This document shows positions 52,901 to 64,000 of a DNA stretch of 64,000 nt, one piece after another. The position numbers were made by a program, and so were the translations under genes. Origin of the DNA: Orthonyx spaldingii (lineage: Eukaryota; Chordata; Aves; Passeriformes; Orthonychidae). How positions within the stretch are numbered: position 1 is the first letter of the stretch; each line of letters begins with the position of its first letter. The DNA lies in contig VZTJ01004048.1 in the NCBI GenBank assembly GCA_013397795.1, positions 1 through 64,000 on the forward strand, read 5' to 3'. A model generated the notes under the pieces. It saw only the letters and a list, made by a program, of their open reading frames with translations, searched no databases and was not told where the DNA came from.

Positions 52901-53849
52901 CATTCAGCTGAGTACAGTAAATACATGAGCAGAACACCAAATGCTGGTGTGGCTCACCCTGGCGTGGTATCAGTCTTACTGGTGGCCAACAGCCTCACTG
53001 TCCCCATCACAACGTGACACCTAAGCACAAGTGCAGGCACTGAAAAGCATTAATTGGCAGCAATGCTAAAGACATGCAAGAAGCTGTGATACAATCATGA
53101 TGTATGTTGTTCAACCATATGTATTCATACACTTAATGCTGTATGAGCCTACAATCAGCTCCTCCTGCTGTGCTTTTTGTTATTCATTTGTAACACAGCA
53201 ACACTTTGCCATCCACAAAAAAGGCCAGGATTTCACTGTGCTAAGAGATGTACAAACAGAGAGCAAAAAAAGGTGGCTCCTATCCACAGATACTTCTCAT
53301 CTAACTGCTTGGTGAAATGTCACCATCCATATACAGCTATTTGCTGAGCAATTCATCTGGCATCTCCCCAGTCTGCTAGACGTGACCAGCAGCTTTGCAA
53401 TGCCCAAGAGCTTGCACTGTTAAAGAGAATATTCAGCAAACCTCTCTCATATAAACACTGCTCTCTGCCAACTTTGTGTGGCTCTAGATTATCAAGTTTT
53501 TTGTATATGAATGTTTTCATATGATACTGTGTATTAAAACTTGGCTGAAGTAACAGCTACATATATTTCACAAAACAAACCCTGCAAGTGGTTTCTTTGT
53601 TTCCAGCCACTAAAAACTGACTTACAAATCCATATTATCCGGTACCCCTGAGAAGGGGTGGAAGTCTTGTGTGTGTTGGAAGAGTTGGGCAGTATGGTGT
53701 CTAAACTCTGTCCATGCCAGGCCTCCCAAACTGCCTGTTCTGCAGCTCTCAGTCCCACTACTCATTTTCTTACCCAAAACTTCCACTGGATGTGTTGTTC
53801 TTCCTCATCATCCATCTTTCTTCCCTTTTCTCTTTCCCTTCCTCCTCAG

Positions 53850-54002
53850 AGACCTGAAGAGTTTAGGGACTTCTGTAGGAAGTGCCAAAGGCAAGTCCCA
53901 AGGCAGGATGTAGGAGCACCTGGTGGTGTTTCAAGATGTCAGCAGCAGACCCAGACCCAAAAGGATGGAGCAGAAGCCATGGCTGTGTTCCTGCCTGGAG
54001 GG
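53850..54002 (+). other. Candidate unassigned exon, 153 nt, open in one frame
   Basis: A long pyrimidine tract (53,801-53,847) ends in CCTCCTCAG, an excellent acceptor with AG at 53,848-53,849. A possible donor, GGGTAAAG, has its GT at 54,003-54,004. The 153-base interval is exactly 51 codons. It is open in the frame beginning R-P-E-E-F-R-D-F-C-R-K-C, which continues open to 54,098. I do not recognise the peptide; it has two CxxC-spaced cysteines but no clear domain. The donor is only fair, and the open frame also runs upstream through the pyrimidine tract. Confidence 0.15.
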
Positions 54003-55084
54003 GTAAAGAGGGAGCCTGAGAAAAAGCACTCCTGGCCATCTGTTAGAAGTCATGAGACTGTTAAGTACTTAGCAGAGGAAGGAGAAAGAGGAAGATGAAG
54101 GGAATAAAGGATCTTGGCATGGCATCAAAGACTTCATTAGGGTAAAACATCATTGTTGAAGAGCCTTGCTCACTTTTTCACAGCTCTCCCCAACATGACT
54201 AGCTATTGTTCTAGAGCCTCACTGGTGAGACAACAAAAGCTCAAAAAATGAGGAAGGAGAAGCTGGGCAGGGAGGTGCCCTTTGGAGTAGAAAGGCAGGA
54301 ACAGCAAGAACAACTTAAGGGCAAGTTCTCACCCGAGGCATGAGGCACAAGCACTCTGGAAAAGAAAGGCTGGATGTAAAACACATATGAATATGTATTG
54401 TGGGAAATCAAGCAGATGGAAGAGGAAGGCACATCCAGCTATTGCCACAGGAAAATCCACCAAGGGTGGGATACTTCCCCACCCATCCCCACCCCCACCG
54501 ATCACCAGCATGGTTCTGACAATGCTGGTATGTTTTTCCAGCTCTGGACAGATTTCTTACTGTATCAAACACACTGCAGCAAAACCAGCTGAGGTAAATT
54601 AATTAGAATTGAACACTCTTAATAGTCTTGTGGCAGAAAACAGACTTAGCAAGGAGAGGTGATGCTCTGAGGTTTGCATGGAGGTCTCCAAGCCTCCATA
54701 TATTCAATATAGAACTAGCTCCTGCCACCCTTATTCATTCTGAGATGTATTACTGCAAGAACAGCCTTACTGCAGCCAGCAGTCTGGAGATGTAACGCTT
54801 ATCCCAAGCACTGCAAAAACCAGCCAGCAAGAATGATATTCCTTGTTCATGCAAATGCAAAAAACACCACCTCTGAAGTGAATGGCACTATACTCCTGTG
54901 TGTTTCTATAATGAAGCCAGAGTGTTGGTTAAAATACAAACTTGCCCTGGAGCTCTTTTAGCCATTCATCCCTAGAATATGAATCTGGACATTTTCTGGA
55001 CAGTGTAGCCCAGCGGCAGTAGCAGGGGCTGGCAACTTCACTTCATGAAGCAGTGAAATAGCTGAATCAAACACATTCAAATTT

Positions 55085-55290
55085 GTGTAATAAAAATGTT
55101 CCATCTCATATTTTTCCCATGCTGAAAGCTATGCAATTATATTTTTTAATAGTTTTCCATACCTTCAATAAAAATGATCATTAAAAAAATTTAGCATACC
55201 AGGAGAATTGCTTTAGAAAACACCTTAATTGATATTCAGAAGTAAATTTTCATAGTTTATTATCAAAACTGGTTGAAGGAATTATCTTCT
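55085..55290. other. Candidate conserved non-coding element, AT-rich
   Basis: A repeat-free AT-rich stretch with ATGCAATTAT, AATGATCATTAAAA (containing the palindrome ATGATCAT), CTTAATTGATATTC and TTTATTATC words. No coding frame or repeat explains it. The role is unknown. Confidence 0.15.
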
Positions 55291-58200
55291 ATGGTCAGTC
55301 AGGGACTGACAGATTTTCATATTATTTTTTCCTTTTAAAAGACAGAGCCTTAAGCTTGAATTCAGTATAGTGCTCCAGATAATTGTTGGATCAGATAGCC
55401 ATTCCATCCAATAAACATGCAGAAATTGTACTTGATATTTTATAATTAAAGTCCAAACTGAGAAGGAATGGTTATAATTAGTGGGGAAAGTACATAATAA
55501 GATTAGAAATTACATTATAGCCGAGAGATTTCCTTTAGGCAAAGGATACATATTACCCTCAAGAGTTCTTAAAGCAAAATCAGTATTTTGCTTTTTTGGG
55601 AATGGTTTTTGTGGTGTTTTTTTCTTTTGAAGCACACTTCAGGTTCCAGTAACCACTAAAGGGATGATGCATTTGTCTGAGGAAGAGTTAATAGTCTCAT
55701 TTGTACTGTCTTATTCCCAAATGTCCCAAATAGAAGCTAGTCATTCTCACTGCTAAGTGTTGTGCAAATACAAAGCAGGAGAGAACATCTGTCCCTCTGG
55801 GCTTCCCAGACAACCTGATATCTCAAAACACAGAGCAGGCTGTGAGTGCTAATAAGATTTTTTCATCTTCTACCTCTAAAGGTTTGACTTTCTTTGCCTT
55901 CCCTCATTAAAAAACCCTGGCAAACATCCAGCCAGAGGTGGTGACCAGGGAGGATCTGTAGCATGGACTGTAATGCCTGGTCTGACACAGGGCAGTACAG
56001 CATTCTCAAGCCAGTGGATGCCTGGGCAGATATATTCTGGGCTTGGACATTTTGGTGTCCCCCCAGGTCATCTCACACATCTGGAGTTCTTGCAAACCTG
56101 TTTCTGCGAAGGTCTCCATGAACTGTGAGAAAACACATGTCAAAGTGTTTTCACCACCAGCTCTTGACATCCTTCTGCTGTGGGAATGAGTTCCAGGGAG
56201 CAGACATTCCTCACTTCCATCCGCTGTCTGTCTGAGCCTTCCCTACCACATGACGGGTCCAGGGAGAGATGCAAAAAGGCTTACACTGGCAGCTATGTAT
56301 TGCCTTGGGAAAATGTCATTCCACTTTGCAGGGTTCCTCAGGCACTTGCTGGTGCCATTTATTCGTGTTTACTCCCTGTTATGTGCTACAGCAAATGGAA
56401 AATATGGCTTAAAAGCCCTCTCAAGAACACTTCTCAGCAATGGCTTCCCCTCATTCTTCTATTCTTTTTTATTTCATTTAAGGCATGCAGAGTGGTAACA
56501 AAGAAATTAAAAGTTGAGAGGAATGTAGTACAAGAAAACTTGTACTTAACTTAAAGCATTAAAAAACTGCATCTTAGCTCTGACATTTCTGAAGGCTGTT
56601 TTATCATTTCTCCTTTTCCTCACACCCTGCAATTCTCCTTAAGACACTCTTTCAGACAGGTTTCTTTCCATCACTGGGGATTTAAAGTCCAAATAAATTT
56701 TATTCTCTTGATTGAGGAAATTCTATGCTTTCCTGGCACTCATGACTTTGGGCTCACTACCAATCCAATGTAAATCCAATCCACTTCACCATTTACTTCC
56801 CCTAATTTATCAAAGTTTGTCATTTTGAAATCGTAATAGTAATGTATTTAGAAAACTACTTGGAGGCTTTTTTTTTTTAGCCTATCCACTTACAGAGACT
56901 GATTAAATGTAATCAAATTCTGGGCAACATTACCAGCTAATGTAACAATAATTTTCATATTATCTAGGAACAATGTAGGATTATGAGTCACACACTGTCT
57001 AAGGCCAAACTGTAAAAAATGTGGTCATCCTGCTCCACTATACCACTACACCACTGAAGTATCTGACAGTATTTCTTCCTAATAATACTGCAATCTCTGT
57101 ACATTTCTAAATGTAAGAAATTGTCAGACACATAGCAACATTCTGCTAAAACCTTTTCAGCTGTCCTTCTCTGAACTGAGTTTGACTTGAACAGATTTCT
57201 CTTCCCCCATATTTTCTCTTCGTATTTCTTTCAGTCATATTTCTTGCATTTTTACAGTACTCCTCCATGACATTTTTCTTCATTTCTGCTGCTCCTCATC
57301 AGTGCATACTTTTCAATATCTGTGTTACAATTTGGATGACAAGTGGGATATATCTTTATTATCTTAACACTTTCTAGCATCATATCCTACACTTTAAGCC
57401 TTTCTCTTAGTTCCTGGCTGTTATGCCCACCAGTGCTGTTCTCTAGCTTAATTTAGGCTACAGATTTCCTGTTTCTTTAGATAAAGATTCCCCGGTCACA
57501 TATACCCACTTCTAGTTTCTGCATTTCCCAGGTTCTCTTTCCTCTGCTCCCCTTTTTGATTTCTGCCTTCTGGTCATGCTGATCTCCAATTAGTTTTCAA
57601 TTTAAGTATACATGTGAGTAGTCAGAGTTTGCTCATTCAGTGTCCACATAGGCATGTATAGACAATAAAGGTGGGATTTCCCAACCATGTTCACAAGCGG
57701 GCACCTGCACATGGTCTATTATTATAGCCAGTGGTAATTAAGTCAAAACAACCATCAGAGCTTGGGGAATGATTCAGTTCATCCCAAAATAGCCATCTAA
57801 ATATTTATTCAGATGATGCAGGATAGACATCTGTCATCATTTTAGATGCTCTGTCACACCCAACATACATTGAGCGGCTGTCCCAGAAGGCCGTGCATCC
57901 CCCAAGGTTCCTGCACCTCATGTGCCTCAATGTCTTGCGTGCAGCTGGGCTAGATCCCAACATTTGTTGAATTGAATTGTGTCCTCAGTGGCTGGTCAGC
58001 TGAGTCTCCTGGTGGCATCACTGCCTGTGAAGACTAGGGCTCAGTTGCCCACACTTTGTAACCTGTGCCGTTTTAGGTGTTTCTGTTCAACTCACATTTA
58101 CAAGAAGGTCTGCAGATCGTGTCCCATACATGGAGGTCTGAGATGCTTTTCCGTCTCCCAGACGTTTATGTTTAGCTCTCTGAACCTCTGCCACAGCTCT

Positions 58201-58439
58201 CCTCTGACTCCAGCACGATGACTGCTCAGCAGAGTGGTCTGTCCCATGGTCCCTGTGTCAGCAGAGACGTCCACTGCACCCCATCACTTCAGCCCCCTGG
58301 GTTAGTCATCCCAGGCCCCTTGGCAGCCACAGTCAGTCACCCTAATCAGTAGTCAAAAGTAGATCAACAAGGCAGATTAACCATGTACCAACTTCTCTGT
58401 GCAAAGAAGCATTTCAGACTTTAGATGCTTCAAATATTC

Positions 58440-58760
58440 TGCAGTGAAAACAGAAAGATAATTTAATACGAAAGTGGTTAATAAGAATGTTCTTGTGTCA
58501 GAGCTGAAATTTATCAAGAAAGTTTTACAGATATGTGCTAACTATTATGGATCCCTATCAGCCTTCTTTTAATTTCTGATTCAAAATAATACTATAATCT
58601 AATTAGTAGAAATAATGCTAGGTGACCATGGCACACTGAAAATAATAAGTAATTTGTGGTCTAATGAAAGCATTCAAAAAACACTCTTCACTGAAATAAA
58701 CACATGTAAACTATCAAGACTATTTGGAAATAATGAAATAGTTTTAGATGTAAGTTCTGT
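58440..58760. other. Candidate conserved non-coding element, AT-rich
   Basis: A repeat-free stretch with TAATCTAATTAGTAG, GGTTAATAAG, ATAATAAGTAATTTG and AAATAAACAC (a forkhead-like word). It lies between GC-richer text around 58.2 kb and ordinary sequence after 58.8 kb. No gene is seen. Confidence 0.15.
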
Positions 58761-59000
58761 ACTGAAGTATTGAGGACAGAGCTGACTTTATCTGATAATT
58801 CATTCACAGAGAATAATCTCACTGCCTCTACTGACTGAACATCTCTGCATGGTCAACAAGGACAGACAAAAGGGAAAAGCAGAGGAAATGTATGTTCCTT
58901 CAAATATCAGCTAAAAAAAATGCTAAAATGCTGAGTTTTCCTTGAAAATATGAAACAAATGTCCGAAGATGCCCATTATCAGTAAGGAAGAAAATACAAG

Positions 59001-59020
59001 TATGTACATTTATGTACATT
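59001..59020. repeat. Perfect 10-bp tandem duplication
   Basis: TATGTACATT is repeated twice head to tail with no mismatch. Confidence 0.9.
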
Positions 59021-60234
59021 GATTGCAACTACATAGTTTAAGAGACTTAACCAAAAACGAAAGTATATTTCTGATGCCAGGCAAGGGCCAAACTCCATTC
59101 TGTCAACACTTATATCAGCAGGTTAGAAATTTTATGACGTGAAACTGGGCTTTTATCTTTGAAACACCCAGGCACTGAATGCTACTGAGGTCACGGTGAC
59201 ATGTAACTGACAGCAGGATAAATTCCTCTGTCAAATTTTAATCTGATTTAAATTGATATTTCAGAGACCAGGTACCTAAATCCCTATTTTTAAAAATGCC
59301 CTTAAAGCTTTAATCCTTCTCTCAATTACAGCATTTTAAACTGGCTTCAGAGTGGTTATTTTGGATTTACATTAGCACAAGTGAGATTAGAATTGGAGCC
59401 AGAGGCAGTTCACATTCCATGCAATTCTCAACAGCAGAAAGACAAGGGTTGAAGCACACTGTTGAGTGACATAACTTGGATTTTCATCTTACATATCTTA
59501 AATTATAAGATATTTTGTGCACATCCTTTTGTGTTTTTCACCTAACTAAAAACTTTAGTTGCCACCCAGAGTATATTATTTATTTTTCACTCTTCCTAGT
59601 TAAAAAATCCCAGCAACAACAAGTAAAATCCACTGAAACAAGCTTTAATTACTTGAAAGCTTGATCTAAGGTGTTTCTTTACATTATTTATAGATATTAC
59701 TACCTGGTGCTTTAAAGGGAGAAGAAACACATTGAAAGCAGGAAAGAAAAGTGAACATAATGGTTTGTGTAGAGGTCATAGGACAAAGAAATTGTAAGGT
59801 TATGAAGAATGTCATTCTATATTAAGGGGTCTCATGGGAATTAATCAAATAACAGAAAGTCTGTAAAATGCCATTGAATCTTTCTTCACAGTTCATGGTG
59901 AGATCACTTATTTCTTTGCGCTCTCTACTAGATGTTTCTCTCATCTGTTCTTCAAAACTTCTTCCATGTCAAGTATTCTAGAGGTGTTTTCTTTTTCACA
60001 GTATTTTTCTGTTTGCCTATGACATTTGTCCTTTGAGATTTTCTAATCCTGCCATAGGAGTCACCTAAATGTTTAGTTAACAATACACTTGGCACTTTAT
60101 GTCCTGGCTGAACCATTTGACTCCAGAGAACTATAAAATTGAAATAAACCCCATTACCTGTTTTCCATCTCAATTAATCTGAATTAAGTGGCTTATTTCA
60201 GGATTGGAAAACTGCCTAGGTTACTGGGATTGTC

Positions 60235-61397
60235 TTGAGTAGATCATCCACCACAAAAATCCAAGGTTTCTCCCGGGTGTTCCATATAGTTTCCCAGAAG
60301 CTTCTCCCAGACAAACTGATGCATTAGGGTGGAGACAAGGGGTGTGTGCAGTGGGTGGACACCGGCTGCCTGGACACACCCAGAGGGTGGTGGTAAATCC
60401 TTTCCAAACTGGCAACTGCCGCAAATGGGGTCCACAGGGATTGATATTGGGCCCAATGCTGTTTAATATCTTCATGAGTGATCTGGGTGATGGGATCAAT
60501 CTACCCTGATGGAGTTTCCCAATGATACCCAAACTGAGTGGAGAAGTGGACACTTGGAAAGGGAGAGCCACCCTGCAGGAAGACCTGGAGAGGCTGTAAG
60601 AGTGGGGTAACAAGAACATTATGAAGTTCAGCAAGGACAAATGTAATGTCTTGCACATGGGAAAACAGAATCCAGGTGTGCAGCACAGGCTGTGATCTGC
60701 CTGTCTGGGGAGTAGCCCTGTGGAAAGGGACCTGTGGTCCCAGTGGACTGCAAGTTCAATAGGAACGTGTGCTGCTGTGGCAAAGGAAGCCAATGGGATG
60801 CTGGGCTGCATCAACAAGGACATCATCAACAGGGATAAAAAAACCTTTATCCCACTCTATTCAGTTCTTGTCAGGCCACACCTGGAATACTGTGCTCAGT
60901 TTTGATCCCTGCTATGCAGAAAAGGTGTGGACAGACTGGAGAAGGTCCAGAGAAGCGCCACAATGATGATCAAAGGACCGAGAAGCTTTCCATGGAAGAA
61001 AATTATGAGAAAACCATGTTTCTTCATCCTTGGGGCTTAGGGGAGACCTTATCAGTGTATTAAATACTGTTCCCATGTTTAAAGTGTGGCTACAAAGAAA
61101 TCAGATATTCCCTTTTTCAAAGGAGTAACATTGAAAACACAAATGGCAATGCATAAAAGTTATTCCTGGGGAGATTCTGACTGGACATGAAGAAAATATT
61201 TCACAATGAGAATAAACAGCTGTTGGAATAACCTTCTCAGGAAAGTGGTGGATTCCCTAACATTGGACACTGCTAAGATTTCTCTGGACAGGGTGCTGGC
61301 CCATATGGTCTAGACCGTGCATTTGTAAAGAAAGGTTGTACCAGATGATCCTTGAGGTCCTTTCCAATACGGTATTCTATAATTCCATTGTTCCATG
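60235..61397 (+). mobile_element. Degraded CR1 LINE, 5'-truncated, with reverse transcriptase C-terminal part and 3' tail
   Basis: CR1 is the dominant non-LTR retrotransposon of birds and other reptiles. In broken frames the plus strand gives the usual order of the end of CR1 ORF2. The region leading into the active site (around 60,425-60,480) encodes text like 'GPMLFNIFMSDLGDG'. The active-site block follows at 60,515-60,529. Next comes 'MKFSKDKCNVLHMG' (around 60,619-60,660). The open segment 60,720-60,905 contains 'MLGCINKDIINRD' and 'PLYSVLVRPHLEYCAQF'. After 60,905 the untranslated region ends in 'GAGGTCCTTTCCAATACGG' and a decayed octamer tail (61,374-61,397). The frame is split by stops and shifts, and the active-site FADD now reads FPND, so the copy is dead. 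It is 5'-truncated, as most avian CR1 copies are. The subfamily was not determined. Confidence 0.93.
60515..60529 (+). other. Inactivated CR1 reverse transcriptase active-site motif
   Basis: Non-LTR reverse transcriptases carry F/Y-A-D-D, whose aspartates bind the catalytic metals. Here the five codons read F-P-N-D-T where CR1 normally has F-A-D-D-T. The first aspartate codon has become asparagine and the alanine codon proline. A stop lies shortly upstream at 60,507-60,509 (TGA). The element therefore cannot make an active enzyme. Confidence 0.75.
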
Positions 61398-61539
61398 AAA
61401 ATTATTGTGTAAGTCAATACAGTTATTTCATAAGTGAGGCACACTCTTGCAATATAAAAGATTGGAGTTTCATATATTCCAACTATCAGAATTATGTCTC
61501 TAAACCAGTCCATACCCAACTGAAAGTGATAGGAAGCTC

Positions 61540-61568
61540 CTGACATGACTCTGCTTCTGACATGACTC
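61540..61568. repeat. 17-bp tandem duplication
   Basis: CTGACATGACTC is present at 61,540-61,551 and 61,557-61,568, giving a period of 17 bases. It lies about 140 bases beyond the CR1 3' end. Confidence 0.85.
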
Positions 61569-62581
61569 AGCCTCCCTGAAACCTGAGGTAGCAGGATGAC
61601 TGCCATCCATGCCCTATGGGAGGATTGTTTCCCCATCATACTTCAGACAGAGTGTATCCCTCAAACACATGTACCTGGACATGCAGAACCTCAGGCACCC
61701 TGACAGGTCTCCAACACTGCCACAGAGTGTGCACCTCTCCCAGACTCTCTTCTGTGTCATGTCTGTCTGGTCAAGAAAGATGTCTCAGGTATCCCAGAAC
61801 ATTTTGAAGGACTGCAGAAATCTGTGTTTGAGTGCCAGAATAACTCCTTAAATGTTTAGATGCCTAAGCATTGTTCAGTATTTGGAAATCCCTGTTGAAT
61901 CAAGTCCCCAGTTAGTCCTTGATGGCTTGGGGCTGCCAGAGCATGGCGGACAAAGCTGGACTGTGCTGTCTGAGAAAGTCAAGAGGAGTGTCAACAGACA
62001 CCAGTCTACAGTCGTCAGCAAAATGCAGTGAGTCTTGCACGGTATCATTTTTTCCACATGCTAAGTTTGCTGCTTTTATTTCTTTCTAGTACTGTGTCTG
62101 TCCTTTCCTTTGATACTGACCAAAAATTTTAAATGGCCATTGTCTTAGATTGAAACAGCCTGACACCTTCCTGTGTTGACTGGTAGCATTTCTCTGCCAA
62201 GCCTTTGAATAGTGCACAGCAGAGGGGACAGAGCTGAGACTCTACATATAAATGTGATCATGGTGTTTTTAAAGTATCAGCCTCTAAACTTAGCAGAAGA
62301 CTTAAGTCTCTCTGTGCTCTCCAACTCAGTGATTTCACTGGGGTTTGGGTCAGGCACTAACATTGTACCTCCAGCTTAGTCTTCATGCTCATCACCAGGC
62401 AGGGTGACCCGACTGCTGTGCATCTATTTTATACATGCTTCCTGTATTTATTGTATGGTTCCTTGCCTTCCTTTTATCGTAACAAGTATTTGTGGAAGCA
62501 ACACATGTTCTGGGAAGAACCAGATCTTAAATTACTATTTCCTTGAGGCAGAAAAACAATCTGGAGAGACATTAAATGACT

Positions 62582-62619
62582 AAAAAAAACCAAAAAAACC
62601 AAACAAAACTAAAAAAAAA
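62582..62619. repeat. A-rich tract of the AAACC type
   Basis: AAAAAAAACCAAAAAAACC is followed by AAACAAAACTAAAAAAAAA. It shares its pattern with the 41.1 kb tract. It is simple low-complexity sequence with no associated element seen. Confidence 0.8.
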
Positions 62620-63889
62620 TTATTGATTGTATCAGTCTCAGTCTCTTGACTCGCCAACATGTTTCTCTGGGGTTTATGCTTGTAGAAATATGTTGAGTTT
62701 GACAGAGGTATTCTGTAAAATAAGAGTAATGCAGTGATGAATAAGACCCTTGACTTACCAGCTATTCTGTCTAAATCCCACTGTTCAGGATTTACTATTT
62801 TATGTATGTCTTGCTAAATGGAAAATTTGCTATCAAGATGATGTTCAAGGAGTAGTCTGCTTTCCCTATTAATTGGCTATGCTAGTGTATTGGCAGTTGT
62901 CCCAGAGACACTGATAAAATAGAGTACATATAACATGCATCATAAAGTTTGCCTGGTATAAATAAAAAGGTCATGACTATTTTCCCTGTTGCTCCTCTGT
63001 ATGTTTTGTATTTTCTTTCTCAATATTGTGCTGTTGCTTGTTTTCTGTAGTGATATTTTTGCTGGTAGTACTAATTTAGGAAGCTATTGAAAGGATTTCA
63101 GAACATCTAGCTGAAAAAGGAAAGTAACCTGGAAAGACCCCTGGAAGCAGACAAAATGTCATTCATTCACAGATTTTGTGTAAAATAAGCTAAGTATCAA
63201 TGAAGTATAATGGACATCTTGATTTGAAAATCCAGGAATATTTATGCTCCAGAAAAGAGAAAATGCCTTAGTTTCAGAGTGACAAAAAGAACTGTTTCAG
63301 ATTGAATCTTCTTGTCTTATCAGTGACCTTCAGAATGCTCTTTACTGTACTGCCTAAGGTAGTGAAAATGCCAAAGAAACATGAAGGTAATTCCTATACT
63401 CCCGGAACTTATTTTGTTCATTAATTGAGATGAATTTCCTTAAGCTCATTGGGTTACTTCTAGGAAAGGCAGCTCAGCTATCTATCTATTTGTGCAGAGC
63501 AGTTACTCAGCTAAGCCTGAAGCTCAGTGGTTCAAGAAGGCAGCCCCTGTCCAACCTACTAGATTCTGAGCATCCTCTTTTGGGATATATAGCAGTCCCT
63601 ACACATGGTACACAATACACTAGCTGATACCTGCTACCAGTTTCCTCTCAAGTAGCTATTGCCTTTGAAACTCTGATCTGCATACAACATAAAGGAAATT
63701 ACCTTTTCTGCACAAGTGGAAAAGTTTTTGCCTGATTCCTGTTGGAAACAGAATGTTTCTTCCATTAACCAAGAAAAAGGCCGCACACTATGAACATTAC
63801 GTAGATGCAGTAAGTCTTCTTAAGTATGTACAGCTTACACATCATTTCTTTAGGTATAGCTCTCTCTTTCACCCTGATGAGTAATTAAG

Positions 63890-63939
63890 GTTACAGTCTT
63901 AAAGATCTTTTCCAACCTTAATGATTCTGTGATTCTATG
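63890..63939 (+). mobile_element. CR1 LINE 3' end with octamer tail
   Basis: The text 'AAAGATCTTTTCCAACCTTA' followed directly by 'ATGATTCTGTGATTCTATGA' is the characteristic 3' terminus of avian CR1, which ends in tandem copies of an ATTCTATG-type octamer. Only the last few tens of bases are present, or can be recognised, so this is a strongly 5'-truncated insertion. It is closer to the consensus than the copy at 61.4 kb and so is probably younger. The upstream boundary is uncertain; similarity fades before about 63,890. Confidence 0.85.
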
Positions 63940-64000
63940 AGCAGAATAAAGTGAACCTGAGTAAACTACTGCCTTACCAAAACCCACAGTCAGGGTGCTT

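Larger units (their letters stand above)
48901..55080. other. No gene recognised
   Basis: Besides the compound CT/AT microsatellite at 49.2 kb, the AAAAC tract at 49.9 kb and the exon candidate at 53.85 kb, nothing stands out. Frames at 52.1-52.9 kb overlap each other on both strands and show no family pattern. Confidence 0.65.
55291..60230. other. No gene recognised
   Basis: AT-rich unique-looking text. The 124-codon frame at 56,180-56,554 (plus) has no recognisable domain. A T run at 56,868-56,878 ends in TTTAG and resembles an acceptor, without an exon behind it. Confidence 0.65.
61398..63889. other. No gene recognised
   Basis: The stretch between the two CR1 copies holds the 17-bp duplication and the A-rich tract. 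No frame is recognisable and no further CR1 sequence could be followed between the two copies, so they are treated as separate insertions. Confidence 0.65.

Noticed and set aside
60720..60905. Short open frame as a small protein gene
   Set aside because: It is the surviving piece of CR1 reverse transcriptase, in frame with the family's usual sequence, and not an independent gene.
1..64000. CpG-island promoter
   Set aside because: CpG dinucleotides are sparse throughout. The densest spots (about 42,485-42,525 and 45,775-45,800) hold only a few and are under 50 bases.
1..64000. tRNA, rRNA, known microRNA or CRISPR array
   Set aside because: No cloverleaf with proper A and B boxes, no rRNA signature, no familiar microRNA seed-plus-hairpin and no regularly spaced direct repeats were seen. 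The tRNA-like boxes found belong to SINE remnants.
1..64000. Endogenous retrovirus or LTR element
   Set aside because: No LTR pair, primer-binding site with polypurine tract, or gag/pol/env-like frame was recognised. The only reverse transcriptase text is of CR1 type.

Overview
This window looks like non-coding nuclear DNA from a bird (a non-avian reptile is less likely). The strongest evidence is three truncated CR1 LINE copies. One (60,235-61,397) keeps the end of a decayed reverse transcriptase and a CR1 3' tail. One (63,890-63,939) ends in the typical tail ATTCTGTGATTCTATG. One (39,728-39,780) is only a 3' end. Several old MIR/CORE-SINE-like fragments, sparse CpG, AT-rich text broken by short GC-richer patches, and low interspersed-repeat load also fit an avian genome. 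There are no operons, ribosome binding sites, dense coding or other prokaryotic features.

I found no protein-coding gene that I can name. Every longer open frame was read through. None shows a recognisable family, and several of the longest begin at TTG or GTG rather than ATG. The only recognisable protein text is the dead CR1 reverse transcriptase. The window therefore reads as an intergenic stretch or the inside of a large intron. I saw no rRNA, tRNA, known microRNA, CpG island or promoter.

Layout: 1-20 kb is unique sequence with an AG microsatellite near 3.7 kb, MIR-like pieces at 1.3, 10.1 and 12.9 kb, a microexon-like splice configuration at 4.04 kb and an AT-rich block at 19.8 kb. 20-31 kb holds the best MIR-like element (20.2 kb), two more MIR-like pieces (23.3 and 24.2 kb), a quiet AT-rich stretch with homeodomain-type TAATTA sites (26.1-26.4 kb) and an acceptor-donor fused site at 29.8 kb that resembles a recursive splice site. 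31-48 kb has alternating purine-pyrimidine tracts (36.0 and 42.8 kb), two MIR-like pieces (37.7 and 38.0 kb), a CR1 tail (39.7 kb) and a small repeat-flanked palindrome (41.2 kb). 48-64 kb has CT and AT microsatellites (49.2 kb), a possible unassigned exon (53.85 kb), two quiet AT-rich blocks (55.1 and 58.4 kb), and the two better CR1 copies.

No previously undescribed system is visible. The observations most worth checking are the splice-signal configurations (4.05, 29.8, 53.85 and 23.3 kb) and the quiet AT-rich blocks that could be conserved regulatory elements. All repeat calls were made by eye against remembered family patterns, without alignment, so their boundaries are approximate.
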